Source of the DNA: a virus
Reading direction: 5' to 3' (one strand)
Length of the DNA stretch: 37,334 bases
Virus record (IMG/VR): IMGVR_UViG_3300037488_000828
Location: 1 to 37,334 of that record
Part shown: positions 12,025 through 20,492 of the stretch, piece after piece
Layout: the number at the start of each line of letters is the position of its first letter
Numbering within the stretch: position 1 is the first letter of the stretch
The notes under the pieces: generated by a model
Told to the model about the DNA's origin: nothing
Seen by the model: only the letters and a program-made list of their open reading frames with translations
Database searches by the model: none
Position numbers and translations under genes: made by a program

Positions 12025-13123
12025 AGCCGCGCTCGACCGCGTTCGATACCTCTTCGATGAGTTTCCGAATGTCGTCGTGCAGTTTTCGGGAGGCAAAGAT
12101 TCCACCGCCATCCTCAACATCGCGCTGAAGGTTGCCGAAGAGAAAAACCGCCTTCCGCTCCGGGTGATGTTTATAGATCAGGAGTTGGAGTGGCAAACGG
12201 TCGTGGATCACATCAGGGAAGTGATGTCGGACCCTCGGATCGACCCGTGGTGGCTTCAAATCCCCTTCCTTATCGAAAACGCGACTTCGACCCGGGAGAA
12301 CTTCCTTCTAACTTGGGACCCTGACCGTAAGAATGTTTGGGTGCGTCCCCAAGAACCCAACTCCGTCAAGGTCAACAAGTTCGGAGCAAAGTACTGGAAC
12401 GACCTGTTCCCGAAAATCCCGGCTGTCGAATACCCGGGGCAGAAGATGTGTTTCCTCGGGGGAGTTCGATGCGAGGAATCCCCGACCCGTCGAGTCTGCT
12501 TGACCCACGCGGCCACCTACAAGCACATCACTTTCGGCCGGAAACTCGACTCAGCCGGACTGCATTTCACCTTCTACCCGCTTTACGATTGGTCGCTCAC
12601 GGATGTGTGGAAGTTCATTCACGACAACAAGATACCGTACTGCGGGCTGTACGACGAGATGTTCAAGCAAGGTGTTGCGCTGAACAAAATGCGCGTCAGC
12701 AACTTGAATCACGAAACCGCCGTCCACGCGTTGTTTTTCCTGCAGGAAGTCGAGCCGACAACTTGGAACCTGATCACCCGACGACTCAACGGCATTGCAA
12801 TGGCGGGGCAAATGAAGAAGGAAGCCTTCAACGCCCCGAAAGAACTGCCGTGGATGTTCTCTTCGTGGAGGGAATACCGCGATTACCTACTCGACAAGTT
12901 GATTGACAAATCCGATGCGGAACGGGTCGAGAAGTTCCGCCAAAAGTTCGCTCGGATGGACCGGATGTACGCGAAATACCCAAACCAAGATCAGATGGTG
13001 AAAGTGCATATTGCAGCCATTCTTTGCAACGATTGGCTGATGAACAAGATCACCGCTTGGGAGAACAAAAAAGAACGCTGCCTGTTCCGCAAGTCCCAAA
13101 GGTTGGAGAACCAAGACAAATGA
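11993..13123 (+). CDS. PAPS-reductase/adenylyl-PP-loop enzyme (IbrA-like)
   Basis: A 376-residue protein of the PAPS reductase superfamily with the PP-loop SGGKDST at 32-38, the following FIDQELEW, and a later MCFLGGVRCEES segment with a Cys pair. The C-terminal region (about 240-376) is helical and characteristic of the larger IbrA-type proteins. Such enzymes adenylate or reduce sulfur or other acceptors; DndC of DNA phosphorothioation is a relative. The start overlaps the methyltransferase-like gene by 32 bases. It is followed with a 4-base overlap by a ParB-like IbrB-type gene, the same pairing as IbrA/IbrB known from Escherichia coli prophages. Substrate unknown. Confidence 0.85.
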   Translation: MQIYTKKTVLEAALDRVRYLFDEFPNVVVQFSGGKDSTAILNIALKVAEEKNRLPLRVMFIDQELEWQTVVDHIREVMSDPRIDPWWLQIPFLIENATSTRENFLLTWDPDRKNVWVRPQEPNSVKVNKFGAKYWNDLFPKIPAVEYPGQKMCFLGGVRCEESPTRRVCLTHAATYKHITFGRKLDSAGLHFTFYPLYDWSLTDVWKFIHDNKIPYCGLYDEMFKQGVALNKMRVSNLNHETAVHALFFLQEVEPTTWNLITRRLNGIAMAGQMKKEAFNAPKELPWMFSSWREYRDYLLDKLIDKSDAERVEKFRQKFARMDRMYAKYPNQDQMVKVHIAAILCNDWLMNKITAWENKKERCLFRKSQRLENQDK

Positions 13124-13770
13124 CCGACGACCTAAAGACCACTCTGTCCAATGCAGTTCTGCACTCGGACAACCCGGTCCAAACCCTCTACGAAATCCGC
13201 GAGTTCCTGCATTCCATCTCGCCCCTCCGCGAACAGCCGATTGACTTCGTGCGATGGGTTCCCGTCGAGAAGGTCACGCCAAACGACTACAACCCTAACT
13301 CCGTGGCGCAGCAGGAGATGGGACTCCTATACACCTCCATCATGCACGATGGATACACGCAGCCCGTGGTCACGGTCTACAACCCCGACCGCGACCTGTA
13401 CGAGATCGTGGACGGTTTCCACCGCTACTACACCTGCAAGACCCAAGCCGATGTTCGGGAGCGAAACCTCGGTTTCCTCCCAATCGTCGTCCTCAACAAA
13501 GACATCAACGACCGAATGGCTTCGACCGTCCGCCACAACCGCGCCCGGGGAAAGCACTCGGTCGCAGGAATGTCCAACCTCGTCTTTCAAATGCTCCACA
13601 ACGGGTGGGGGGATGCCGACATCTGCAACGAACTCGGGATGGAGCCGGAGGAACTGCTCCGACTCAAGCACATCACCGGGTTCTCCAAACTCTTTGAGGA
13701 GGCTCAGTACCGAAAGGCATGGGAGAGCCGCGAGCAGATTCGACTCCGCAAGGCGCATGGTGTAGCATGA
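13120..13770 (+). CDS. ParB-superfamily protein (IbrB-like)
   Basis: A 216-residue protein starting at the ATG at 13120, overlapping the PAPS-reductase stop (ATGA) with GGAG upstream. After a helical start it has VRWVPVEKVTPNDYNPN (ParB strand entry), a central EIVDGFHRYY with the DGxHR catalytic-type motif, and VRHNRARGKH. It then continues into an HTH-like segment (GWGDADICNELGMEPEELLRLKHI). It is the natural partner of the PAPS-reductase gene, as IbrB is of IbrA. In contrast with the first ParB-like gene, the DGFHR motif is intact. The pair may act on DNA or nucleotides before packaging. Confidence 0.82.
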   Translation: MTDDLKTTLSNAVLHSDNPVQTLYEIREFLHSISPLREQPIDFVRWVPVEKVTPNDYNPNSVAQQEMGLLYTSIMHDGYTQPVVTVYNPDRDLYEIVDGFHRYYTCKTQADVRERNLGFLPIVVLNKDINDRMASTVRHNRARGKHSVAGMSNLVFQMLHNGWGDADICNELGMEPEELLRLKHITGFSKLFEEAQYRKAWESREQIRLRKAHGVA

Positions 13771-14312
13771 GCAAGGCAGGCAAGAAGGCGACCCGCCCGA
13801 AGCAGGATCAGCCCGACAGCCCCGGGGTAGGGGTAGATGCGCCCAAAAAGACCCCGACCTCCTCAAAGAAGGCCACGGACGCGACCATCGCGCCCGCCAC
13901 AGCCCTCCCCGCCGTCACGCCGCCCTCGGCCCCTCCGAAAGCAGCGACAGGCGTAGGCGAGACTCTTGCCGCCGACCTTGCCGACCCACACCGGAAGCGG
14001 TCAACCTACGCGCTTCTCCAACGCGCCATCGACATCGCCACCGATGTCCCCTATGACGCAATGCGGATCGCTTGCATGACCGCCGTCCGGGATCTGCAAT
14101 CCCCCGACGACCGCATCCGATCCCGCGCCCGCGAGTTCCTGTTCAAGGTGCAGGAGCATGGAATCGGAGCCGCCGTGGGACTCGACCGGATAACCCGACT
14201 TGACGAAGGAACCGCCACGGAGAATGTCGCCGTGGCTTCCATCACGCCCGAAGCCATCGCCGCGGTGGTCACGACCCTCCGGCAGACGGGAGGGGTGCTG
14301 CACCGTGGTTGA
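13767..14312 (+). CDS. Probable terminase small subunit
   Basis: A 181-residue protein directly ahead of and overlapping the large terminase. It starts at the ATG at 13767, overlapping the ParB stop (ATGA). The first 70 residues are Lys/Pro/Ala/Thr-rich and disordered. From about 75 a helical core follows (RKRSTYALLQRAIDIATDV, AMRIACMTAVRDLQSPDDR), then a helical end (TPEAIAAVVTTLRQTGG). Small subunits bind the packaging site and form rings. The identification rests on position and helical composition. No classic HTH is obvious, so confidence is moderate. Confidence 0.65.
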   Translation: MSKAGKKATRPKQDQPDSPGVGVDAPKKTPTSSKKATDATIAPATALPAVTPPSAPPKAATGVGETLAADLADPHRKRSTYALLQRAIDIATDVPYDAMRIACMTAVRDLQSPDDRIRSRAREFLFKVQEHGIGAAVGLDRITRLDEGTATENVAVASITPEAIAAVVTTLRQTGGVLHRG

Positions 14313-15786
14313 CGGGTTGGAAGATAAACCTCCACTTCTGAGCGTTTCGGAGGCTATCGAAGAAGCCCGCCGGAATCCCCTCGCTTTCATCTCTTTGGTA
14401 ATGCAGCGGCCAATCGGGCCGATCCATGCCCTGCTCGTTTCCTACCTCCTAGACGAGCGGGACTGCTACTGCGAACTTCCCCGCGGACATGGCAAGACGA
14501 CGACCGGGGCATTGACAGCCGCATGGCTCCTCGGTCATTACCCGCAACTCCGCATCAAAATCCTCGGCTCGACCGATGGCGAGGCTTCCAAGACCGCCGG
14601 GATGATCCGCGAGATCATCGAATCCGACCGCTACCGCGCCATCTTCCCCCACACCCGCATCCGCCCGCTTGACACCTCCAAGGCCAAGTGGCGGCTTGTC
14701 GGCGCAAGAGAGGGTGCGCGTGACGCGACCGTCGAGGCGATGGGAGTCATGGGCCGCGCAGGTGGTCGATTCGACCTCCTGTGGACCGACGACATCTCCG
14801 ACCTGCGAAACGCCGTTCTGATCCCCGCGGAGCGTGACAAGGTCAAGGAAGCCTACAACTCCAACTGGATGCCCATGCGGGACATCGCATCGGGCGGGCC
14901 GTTCGTCCCCCGGGTGTGGAACACCGCGACCCCGTACCACACCGACGACATAACGGGCGACCTCCGCCGAATCCACAGGGATTCCGGCACGATCCTCCGA
15001 TTGCCATGCCGTGTCGAGGGTGGGCAGAAAGTCAGCCCGTGGCCGGAGATCTTCGACCACAGCCAGTTGCAGGCTCAGTACGACCGCATGGGCGCGATGG
15101 CGTATGCCCGCGCCTATGAACTCGTCCCCCTGTCAAGCGACCTGCTGATCTTCCGACCGGAGTGGTTCGGGTATTACCGACCCGATGCGTTGCCAAAGAT
15201 CACGCGGACGGTTGCCGCGATTGATTGGGGTTACGGGCGAGCGGAACAGAGCCGCGCCTCGCCCGACTACAGCGTGTGCATCGTCGGAGAGATCGACCAT
15301 GACCGTAACCTGTACCTGACCGATGTCCTCCGCGTCCGCGAGGCGTTCCCGACCTTCGCACGGATGGTGGGGAGTCTCCTCGACCGCCGCGGCGTTTCGG
15401 TGGTCATGGCGGAAGCGAATGGACCGCAACGCGGCATCTTCGACCAGTTCACCACGATGACCAACTTCCCGACCGTTGCGGTCGAGCGCAATCACGACAA
15501 GCACTTGAGAGCCGCCGGATCACAGCCGTTCGTGCAATCCGGCAAACTCCGGTTCCCGACCGACGAAAGTGGAAAGGTGTTGCCATCGTTCCAACCCGTC
15601 ATTGATGAGATGACCGCCTTCCCCGCCGCCGCGCACGACGACACCGTCGATGTGGTCGTTGACTTGTGCGCCGAGGCCACCCGCGGTTCGCTGTCAATGA
15701 GCGACCTCGCAGCGACCCGTTTCGCCAAGCCCGACCCCGCAGCGTTCTTCAAGCAGACCCGGGCGAAGCGTCCGCTGTTTGGGTGA
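14305..15786 (+). CDS. terL: Terminase large subunit
   Basis: A 493-residue packaging motor. The start is GTG 14305 (GGGAGGGG upstream), overlapping the small-subunit gene by eight bases. The ATPase domain has Walker A LPRGHGKTT at 58-66 and Walker B FDLLWTDD at 156-163. The nuclease domain begins with AAIDWGYG, and the final conserved acidic site is AHDDTVD near residue 440. The protein pumps DNA into the prohead and cuts concatemers. It ends 12 bases before the next ATG. The neighbouring portal and gpF-type genes fit a Mu-like head module combined with siphovirus tail genes. Confidence 0.93.
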   Translation: MVDGLEDKPPLLSVSEAIEEARRNPLAFISLVMQRPIGPIHALLVSYLLDERDCYCELPRGHGKTTTGALTAAWLLGHYPQLRIKILGSTDGEASKTAGMIREIIESDRYRAIFPHTRIRPLDTSKAKWRLVGAREGARDATVEAMGVMGRAGGRFDLLWTDDISDLRNAVLIPAERDKVKEAYNSNWMPMRDIASGGPFVPRVWNTATPYHTDDITGDLRRIHRDSGTILRLPCRVEGGQKVSPWPEIFDHSQLQAQYDRMGAMAYARAYELVPLSSDLLIFRPEWFGYYRPDALPKITRTVAAIDWGYGRAEQSRASPDYSVCIVGEIDHDRNLYLTDVLRVREAFPTFARMVGSLLDRRGVSVVMAEANGPQRGIFDQFTTMTNFPTVAVERNHDKHLRAAGSQPFVQSGKLRFPTDESGKVLPSFQPVIDEMTAFPAAAHDDTVDVVVDLCAEATRGSLSMSDLAATRFAKPDPAAFFKQTRAKRPLFG

Positions 15787-15792
15787 TACGAT
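15787..15792 (+). promoter_or_regulatory. Possible -10 box for a leaderless start
   Basis: TACGAT lies six bases before the ATG at 15799, within the 12-base gap after the terminase stop. No Shine-Dalgarno and no clear -35 are seen. The geometry equals that at 9604-9616 and 20481-20493. Confidence 0.35.
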
Positions 15793-15798
15793 GCGCTC

Positions 15799-17679
15799 AT
15801 GGCCGACATCGACTTCCGACCGACTCAGCAGATGGCGGACAACGCCGCCCGCGGACTTGAACTGCGGAAGAAACATGGTCGCGGTGGCACGGCGGTAGGT
15901 GTGGCCCGCGCCCGCGACATCAGCAACCGCAAGAATCTGTCGGCTTCGACGGTCAAGCGGATGCACTCATTCTTCTCCCGCCATGAGGGCAATCAGGCAG
16001 GAGGAGAGGACGATGCCGGATACATCGCGTGGCTTCTGTGGGGCGGTGACGCGGGCAAGTCGTGGTCAAAGCGAAAGGTCGATCAGGTCGACGGAAAGAG
16101 CGAAAACTCTATGAACAACTCGACGCAAGAAATCATTGATCGTTACAACGAACTCAAGTCGCAGCCGAAGGCGAGGGTCTTTGACTTATGGAAGTCGAAG
16201 ATTCAGCGCGGTCGAGTCTCAATCGGAGTACAGAAGATCAGCGATTGGGACAAGGGATCGCTTATCTCGGACATCATTCGCGCTGAGTTTGGAGACAGAG
16301 CGGTAGACGCGGCGTTCGGATTTTCCCGTCCCGGCACGAAGGCGATCAACGCCAATGTCGATTTCAAGCCGTCCCATGAGGAGATGTACGAGTACACCAC
16401 CGGGAACAAGCCCCGTGGCCGTGGATCGTGGATCTTCGTCGCCCCCGATGGTTCGCTCGTTTACGCTCCGCACGGGCTGACCTACTCCCAAGCGAAGGCG
16501 TGGTTGAAGAAGAACGCGACGATTAGCGGGCAGTACAAGGTCGCCACTCAGCGACCGGGAACTGCGGCGAAGTTCTCCCGTCCCGCCCGCTTCTCTCGGT
16601 GGGAGGATAGGAAGCAAAGCGGTTGGGGCGATCTTTCAAGGTCGTACCACGCCACGATCAACGGCACGGATTGGGAGATTGTGGTGGACGCATCTACTGG
16701 GAAGGGAACGCTTATGCGAGCGACCGCAAGCGGCCCCAAGGTTGTTCGGGAAGGAACTGTCGATGAGTTGAAGCGATACGCGGAAACGGCGAAGGCATCC
16801 CGCCCCGGCGCGAAGGCGAAGTTTGGATTTGGCGACGGTTTCGTGGTCGAGGGCTATGTCGGCAACACAATCAGGGGGAGACAACCCGCTCGCACAATGG
16901 AAGGAGCAGAGCATTACGCAACGGTGATGCTTGCAAGCATTAAGAGTGGCAAAACAAACGGACAGCCCGTCAAGGTTGAGATTCAAAAAGTCAAGGCGTA
17001 CGAGCCACAGGGAGTCATCAAAACTCTTCACGCCCGCACGGGCGCGAAGGCGGAGTTTGATCGTCGTGTTGAACTTGACAAATGGACAAGTCCAAAGGGG
17101 ACGCGATACACCGCAGGATTTCATGTGGAAGGCGGCGGAACCTCGTTTGCGCCGTTTGTCTCGGCTACCTACTTAGACGGCAGCGAGCAACTGATGAGCG
17201 GGAACTCGCCATCCTTTAGGACGGAAAATGGCGCACGGAAATGGCTCGCCAAGTTCATGGAACGAATGTATTCCCGTACTGGGACTTTCTTGCGCCCCGG
17301 CACGAAAGCGAAGTTCGGGTCCGACCGACTCGCCAAGAGTCTGTACGACACGATGCACCGCTTCTTCCATCACGATGAACGCGGACGCGCCCTGCTCAAG
17401 AAGTACGGAGAACGCGCCGTGGACAACGCGATCACCGCGGTTGCAAACGATTACGCCGCCCGGAGCGAGGAGGGTCATGGCATCGGGTCGAGCGACATCA
17501 ACGCGATGATCCGCGCTGCGATCCGCGACATGGGTGGCGATGGGAAGTTCTCCCGCCCCGGCGCGAAGAAGCGAAACGACCTGACGGAAGCCTGTTGGGA
17601 AGGCTACGAGGCCGTAGGGACCAAGAAGAAGGACGGCAAGACCGTCCCCAACTGCGTTCCGAAGAAGGCGAAGCCATGA
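15799..17679 (+). CDS. Modular 626-aa protein with RPGxKAKF linkers, possible polyprotein
   Basis: The N-terminal module (1-95) has RGGTAVGVARARDISN and STVKRMHSFFSRHE, a module I recall from phage head regions. The end (595-626) has CWEGYEAVGTKKKDGKTVPNCV, also a recurring phage tail-piece. Between them the motif FSRPGTKA (175-182), RPGTAAKFSRPARF (252-265), SRPGAKAKF (334-342), RTGAKAEF (413-420), RPGTKAKF (499-506) and FSRPGAKK (584-591) recurs, separating segments of about 65-75 residues. This looks like domain beads on a linker string, or protease sites in a polyprotein. The start lacks a Shine-Dalgarno and has TACGAT six bases upstream. Middle modules look less GC-rich than the ends. 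Confidence 0.75.
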   Translation: MADIDFRPTQQMADNAARGLELRKKHGRGGTAVGVARARDISNRKNLSASTVKRMHSFFSRHEGNQAGGEDDAGYIAWLLWGGDAGKSWSKRKVDQVDGKSENSMNNSTQEIIDRYNELKSQPKARVFDLWKSKIQRGRVSIGVQKISDWDKGSLISDIIRAEFGDRAVDAAFGFSRPGTKAINANVDFKPSHEEMYEYTTGNKPRGRGSWIFVAPDGSLVYAPHGLTYSQAKAWLKKNATISGQYKVATQRPGTAAKFSRPARFSRWEDRKQSGWGDLSRSYHATINGTDWEIVVDASTGKGTLMRATASGPKVVREGTVDELKRYAETAKASRPGAKAKFGFGDGFVVEGYVGNTIRGRQPARTMEGAEHYATVMLASIKSGKTNGQPVKVEIQKVKAYEPQGVIKTLHARTGAKAEFDRRVELDKWTSPKGTRYTAGFHVEGGGTSFAPFVSATYLDGSEQLMSGNSPSFRTENGARKWLAKFMERMYSRTGTFLRPGTKAKFGSDRLAKSLYDTMHRFFHHDERGRALLKKYGERAVDNAITAVANDYAARSEEGHGIGSSDINAMIRAAIRDMGGDGKFSRPGAKKRNDLTEACWEGYEAVGTKKKDGKTVPNCVPKKAKP

Positions 17680-17843
17680 ACGGATTTCTCCAAGTCAGCG
17701 AACAGGTTTGGATCCCCATCCACAGAATTGTTCGCGTATCCCGATTCTGTGGCATCGTCACCGTCACCACCGACTATGGTGTAGAAGAGTTCGACGGCGA
17801 AGACGGCGAACGCATCGTCAAGCAACTCAACGCGATCCTGTGA
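17676..17843 (+). CDS. Small 55-aa hypothetical protein
   Basis: A short beta-rich protein (WIPIHRIVRVSRFCGIVTVTTD, then an acidic VEEFDGEDGERIV). It starts at the ATG at 17676 with a 4-base overlap to the modular protein and ends seven bases before the portal start. Its size and fold pattern suggest a small SH3- or OB-like barrel. It may be a head accessory by position. No family recognised. Confidence 0.62.
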   Translation: MNGFLQVSEQVWIPIHRIVRVSRFCGIVTVTTDYGVEEFDGEDGERIVKQLNAIL

Positions 17844-17850
17844 GGACTGA

Positions 17851-19332
17851 ATGGCCGACCCCGCGAACAACCCGATGGCGAATGGGCTTCCTCCGGACGA
17901 ACGCCCGCGTGAGCCGCTGCCCGCGCCAATCGAACGCGGACTGAGATTCCCACTCGCAACCTCGGTCGAGGTGCAGCGGTCCTTCTTCACGACCGCCGAC
18001 AAACTCCTCCGCAACAGCAGCCTCGCCTACAGGCTGAACCCGCAGTATCAGCAGATGATGCGGGCGGATGCAGACATCGAAGGTGTACTGCGGTCCATGC
18101 AGGTTACGCTTGCGAGTCTTGAGTGGTCCGTGATCTGCACCGACGATAAGAACGAGAAGGGCGCGGCGATGGCCCGCCGGATCTCGCAGATCTTCTCGGA
18201 GATGCCGCGGCGTTCGGACTTCGTCCGGGCGATGCACGAAGCCGTGTGGTACGGCAACGCGGCCTGCAACCTCGTTTACGAGAAGGACACCCGACTTTTG
18301 GTCCGCGTCAAGGAGTGGTATCCATTCCATCCCGACACCCTCGCCTACGACCAACGCGGCAACCTCGCCATGCGTGTCGGTGCGGATTACTCAGCGCACG
18401 GCCCTTCGTCGCAGAACATCGGATTCGATGCCCGCGTTCACATCTTCAACGAGCAGGAACGCAAGGCTGTCGTCCTCCACCGCGTCTTCATCAACGCGCC
18501 CGACTTCAACGATCCCAACTCGTCGGAGTCGATCTACCGCGGCGTGGGAGCGCGGGATGTCTGTTGGTTCATGTGGCTTGCCAAGCAGGAGATCCTGCAG
18601 GATGCCATCAGTTACGCGGAACGCTATGCAATGGGCATCCGCGTAGGTCGCTACCCGCTCGGGCAGGATCAGGGCCGGGAGATGATGGAGCAGGTGCTTG
18701 CCAACCTGACCAACGACAACAGCGTCCTCCTCCCGATGTCGGGAATGGACAAACTCTACGATGTTGAGATTCTTGAGCCGAACGCGGGCCGCGCCACGGT
18801 TTTCCTCGACCTCGTCAACTGGTTTAGCGGGAAGATCAAGGAGAGCATCGTCGGGCAGAATCTGTCCTCCGAATCCGCCGCCACGGGACTCGGATCGGGC
18901 TTGGCGAACCTCCATGCCGACACCCTCTCCCGGATCATCCGCTACCACGCCGATGCCCTTGCCGACTCTATGACTCAGGACTTCGTCCGGGTCATTGCGA
19001 TGATGCTCGGTGCTTCGATGGAGGAAGCCGCTTGCCTCCGCTTTGAGTTCGCGCCCGAAAGGCCCGACCCGAAGGAGAGGCTTGAGGCAATCAAGTCGTT
19101 CGTGGAACTCGGAGGCAAGGTCAGCGAACGCGAGGTCCGCGATCTGCTTGGCCTTTCGGAACCGGACGCGGACGAACCAACCCTCGGTGGAGCCATGTCT
19201 GCCGCCTCCGCAGGCACGGCCTCGCCGCAGGATGCTATCTCCGGATGGCTGTCGCAATCACCTCCCCCGCCGGAGGGCGAGAAGCCGAATCCGGGCGCAC
19301 CCGCTGAGTTCGCCCGCCGATCATGGTGGTAA
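17851..19332 (+). CDS. Portal protein, Mu gp29-like (DUF935)
   Basis: A 493-residue protein with the DUF935 layout. After a Pro-rich start there is DADIEGVLRSMQVTLASLEWSV, the classic early portal helix-strand, then VWYGNAACNLVYE, WYPFHPDTLAYD, WFMWLAKQEILQDAISYAERYAMG and a later helical crown (IKESIVGQNLSSESAATG). The last 50 residues are Pro/Gly/Ser-rich and end in EFARRSWW. The portal forms the dodecameric ring through which DNA enters and leaves. GAGGA lies upstream of the ATG. The gene overlaps the gpF-type gene by ten bases, the standard Mu-like order. Confidence 0.9.
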   Translation: MADPANNPMANGLPPDERPREPLPAPIERGLRFPLATSVEVQRSFFTTADKLLRNSSLAYRLNPQYQQMMRADADIEGVLRSMQVTLASLEWSVICTDDKNEKGAAMARRISQIFSEMPRRSDFVRAMHEAVWYGNAACNLVYEKDTRLLVRVKEWYPFHPDTLAYDQRGNLAMRVGADYSAHGPSSQNIGFDARVHIFNEQERKAVVLHRVFINAPDFNDPNSSESIYRGVGARDVCWFMWLAKQEILQDAISYAERYAMGIRVGRYPLGQDQGREMMEQVLANLTNDNSVLLPMSGMDKLYDVEILEPNAGRATVFLDLVNWFSGKIKESIVGQNLSSESAATGLGSGLANLHADTLSRIIRYHADALADSMTQDFVRVIAMMLGASMEEAACLRFEFAPERPDPKERLEAIKSFVELGGKVSEREVRDLLGLSEPDADEPTLGGAMSAASAGTASPQDAISGWLSQSPPPPEGEKPNPGAPAEFARRSWW

Positions 19333-20480
19333 CTCCCCCGCTCAAAGTACGAGACTCGGGATTCTCCGCCCTCCTTGAGGATGGGCAGGATGCCTACCGC
19401 CGCGCTATCGCCGCGCAAGTGCAGGGCATCGACGCGACCGATCAATGGTCCCGTTGGCAGACCGACACCGCGGCCCTGCTGCTGATCTCTTGGGCCTCCG
19501 GAGCATTGAACAGCCTCCAAGCCGCGGGCGTTCCCCTTCCCCCGGGTGCGGTCCCCCTGACGACCTTTGCCCGCGAAGAGCCGTCCCTGCGGTACACGCC
19601 TCCCGACCGCGTGGCGATTGACAGCGTCACGATGCGCTTCGCAGGTGGCCCCGCCCGCGAAGTCGTCGCCCGTTTTATCCGACTGATGCCAATGACCCGG
19701 CAGAAGTGGGAGGAGTTGATCGACGCGGCGTTCAAGGCCGCGCAGACTCTCCGCGACACCGAAGCGGCAAACGGACTCGCGGAGATCATGGCCCGTAGTC
19801 CGGATCTTGCCGACCTGATCCGTGGCAAGACTACCGCCAAGGTCGAGGAGCCGCCGCCGGATGCACCCGCCTCGGTTCGTCGGTCGCGTACCCCTGCCGT
19901 GCAAGCAGTCACGCAGGGTTCGTTCTTCGTCACCGGGATGACTCAGGAACAGGTCGAGCAGACCAAGGACATCCTCGCCCAAGCGATCCGCGGCGATACA
20001 ACCGTGTCGGTAGCGGGCAAGAAGGTCGAGGAGATGGGCATTGGCGACTTCGTCGCGCACACCGTGTTGCAGACGGGAACCGACTTGACCGCCGCCCGTC
20101 TTGAAACGGTCTACAGGACAAACATCAACCGGGCGCAATCGCAAGGTCGCCTTGACATCTGCCGCGACGACTATGTCAAGAAGTTCGTCCCCTTGATGCG
20201 CTTCCGTTCGACCAAGGACACCCGGACCCGCGACACCCACCGCAAGATGGATGGCTACATCGCTACCGTCGATCAGATCGACCGCATGGGAATCCCGACT
20301 CCGCTCGGGTTCAACTGTCGATGCTCTTGGACTCCCGTTCCGATCTCGACCGCCGTGTCTCAGGGTCTGTGCGATGAAGACGGTCAGCCGGACTTTGAAG
20401 CGATCAAGCGTCACAACGGCGACAAGCAAACTTTGATTGACAAAGGGCTTGTGCCGGATACTGGCTTCCTGTCCGGCTGA
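19323..20480 (+). CDS. Mu gpF-like head morphogenesis protein
   Basis: A 385-residue minor head protein of the gpF/SPP1 gp7 family. The C-terminal domain (about 255-355) has YRTNINRAQSQGR, then RFRSTKDTRTRDTHRKMDG and the ending IPTPLGFNCRCSWTPV, the PxxxxNCRC signature. The N-terminal two-thirds is helical and variable. These proteins attach near the portal and help connect DNA and head. The start overlaps the portal gene and has no strong ribosome-binding site, so coupling is likely. The stop is 12 bases before the next ATG. Confidence 0.88.
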   Translation: MVVTPPLKVRDSGFSALLEDGQDAYRRAIAAQVQGIDATDQWSRWQTDTAALLLISWASGALNSLQAAGVPLPPGAVPLTTFAREEPSLRYTPPDRVAIDSVTMRFAGGPAREVVARFIRLMPMTRQKWEELIDAAFKAAQTLRDTEAANGLAEIMARSPDLADLIRGKTTAKVEEPPPDAPASVRRSRTPAVQAVTQGSFFVTGMTQEQVEQTKDILAQAIRGDTTVSVAGKKVEEMGIGDFVAHTVLQTGTDLTAARLETVYRTNINRAQSQGRLDICRDDYVKKFVPLMRFRSTKDTRTRDTHRKMDGYIATVDQIDRMGIPTPLGFNCRCSWTPVPISTAVSQGLCDEDGQPDFEAIKRHNGDKQTLIDKGLVPDTGFLSG

Positions 20481-20486
20481 TAGTAT
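20481..20486 (+). promoter_or_regulatory. Possible -10 box for a leaderless start
   Basis: TAGTAT lies six bases before the ATG at 20493 in another 12-base gap without Shine-Dalgarno. The -35 region reads ATACTG at the expected distance, a poor match, so promoter activity is uncertain. Confidence 0.35.
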
Positions 20487-20492
20487 TCCTGC

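Noticed and set aside
18391-20429. Long open frames on the minus strand (288 and 484 codons)
   Set aside because: They lie antisense to the portal and gpF-type genes. GC-rich codon bias opens such frames, and they have no ribosome-binding site or family features.
20437-20486. A full promoter TTGACA...TAGTAT before the 20493 gene
   Set aside because: The spacing is 38 bases, far too long, so only a -10-like box is claimed at low confidence.
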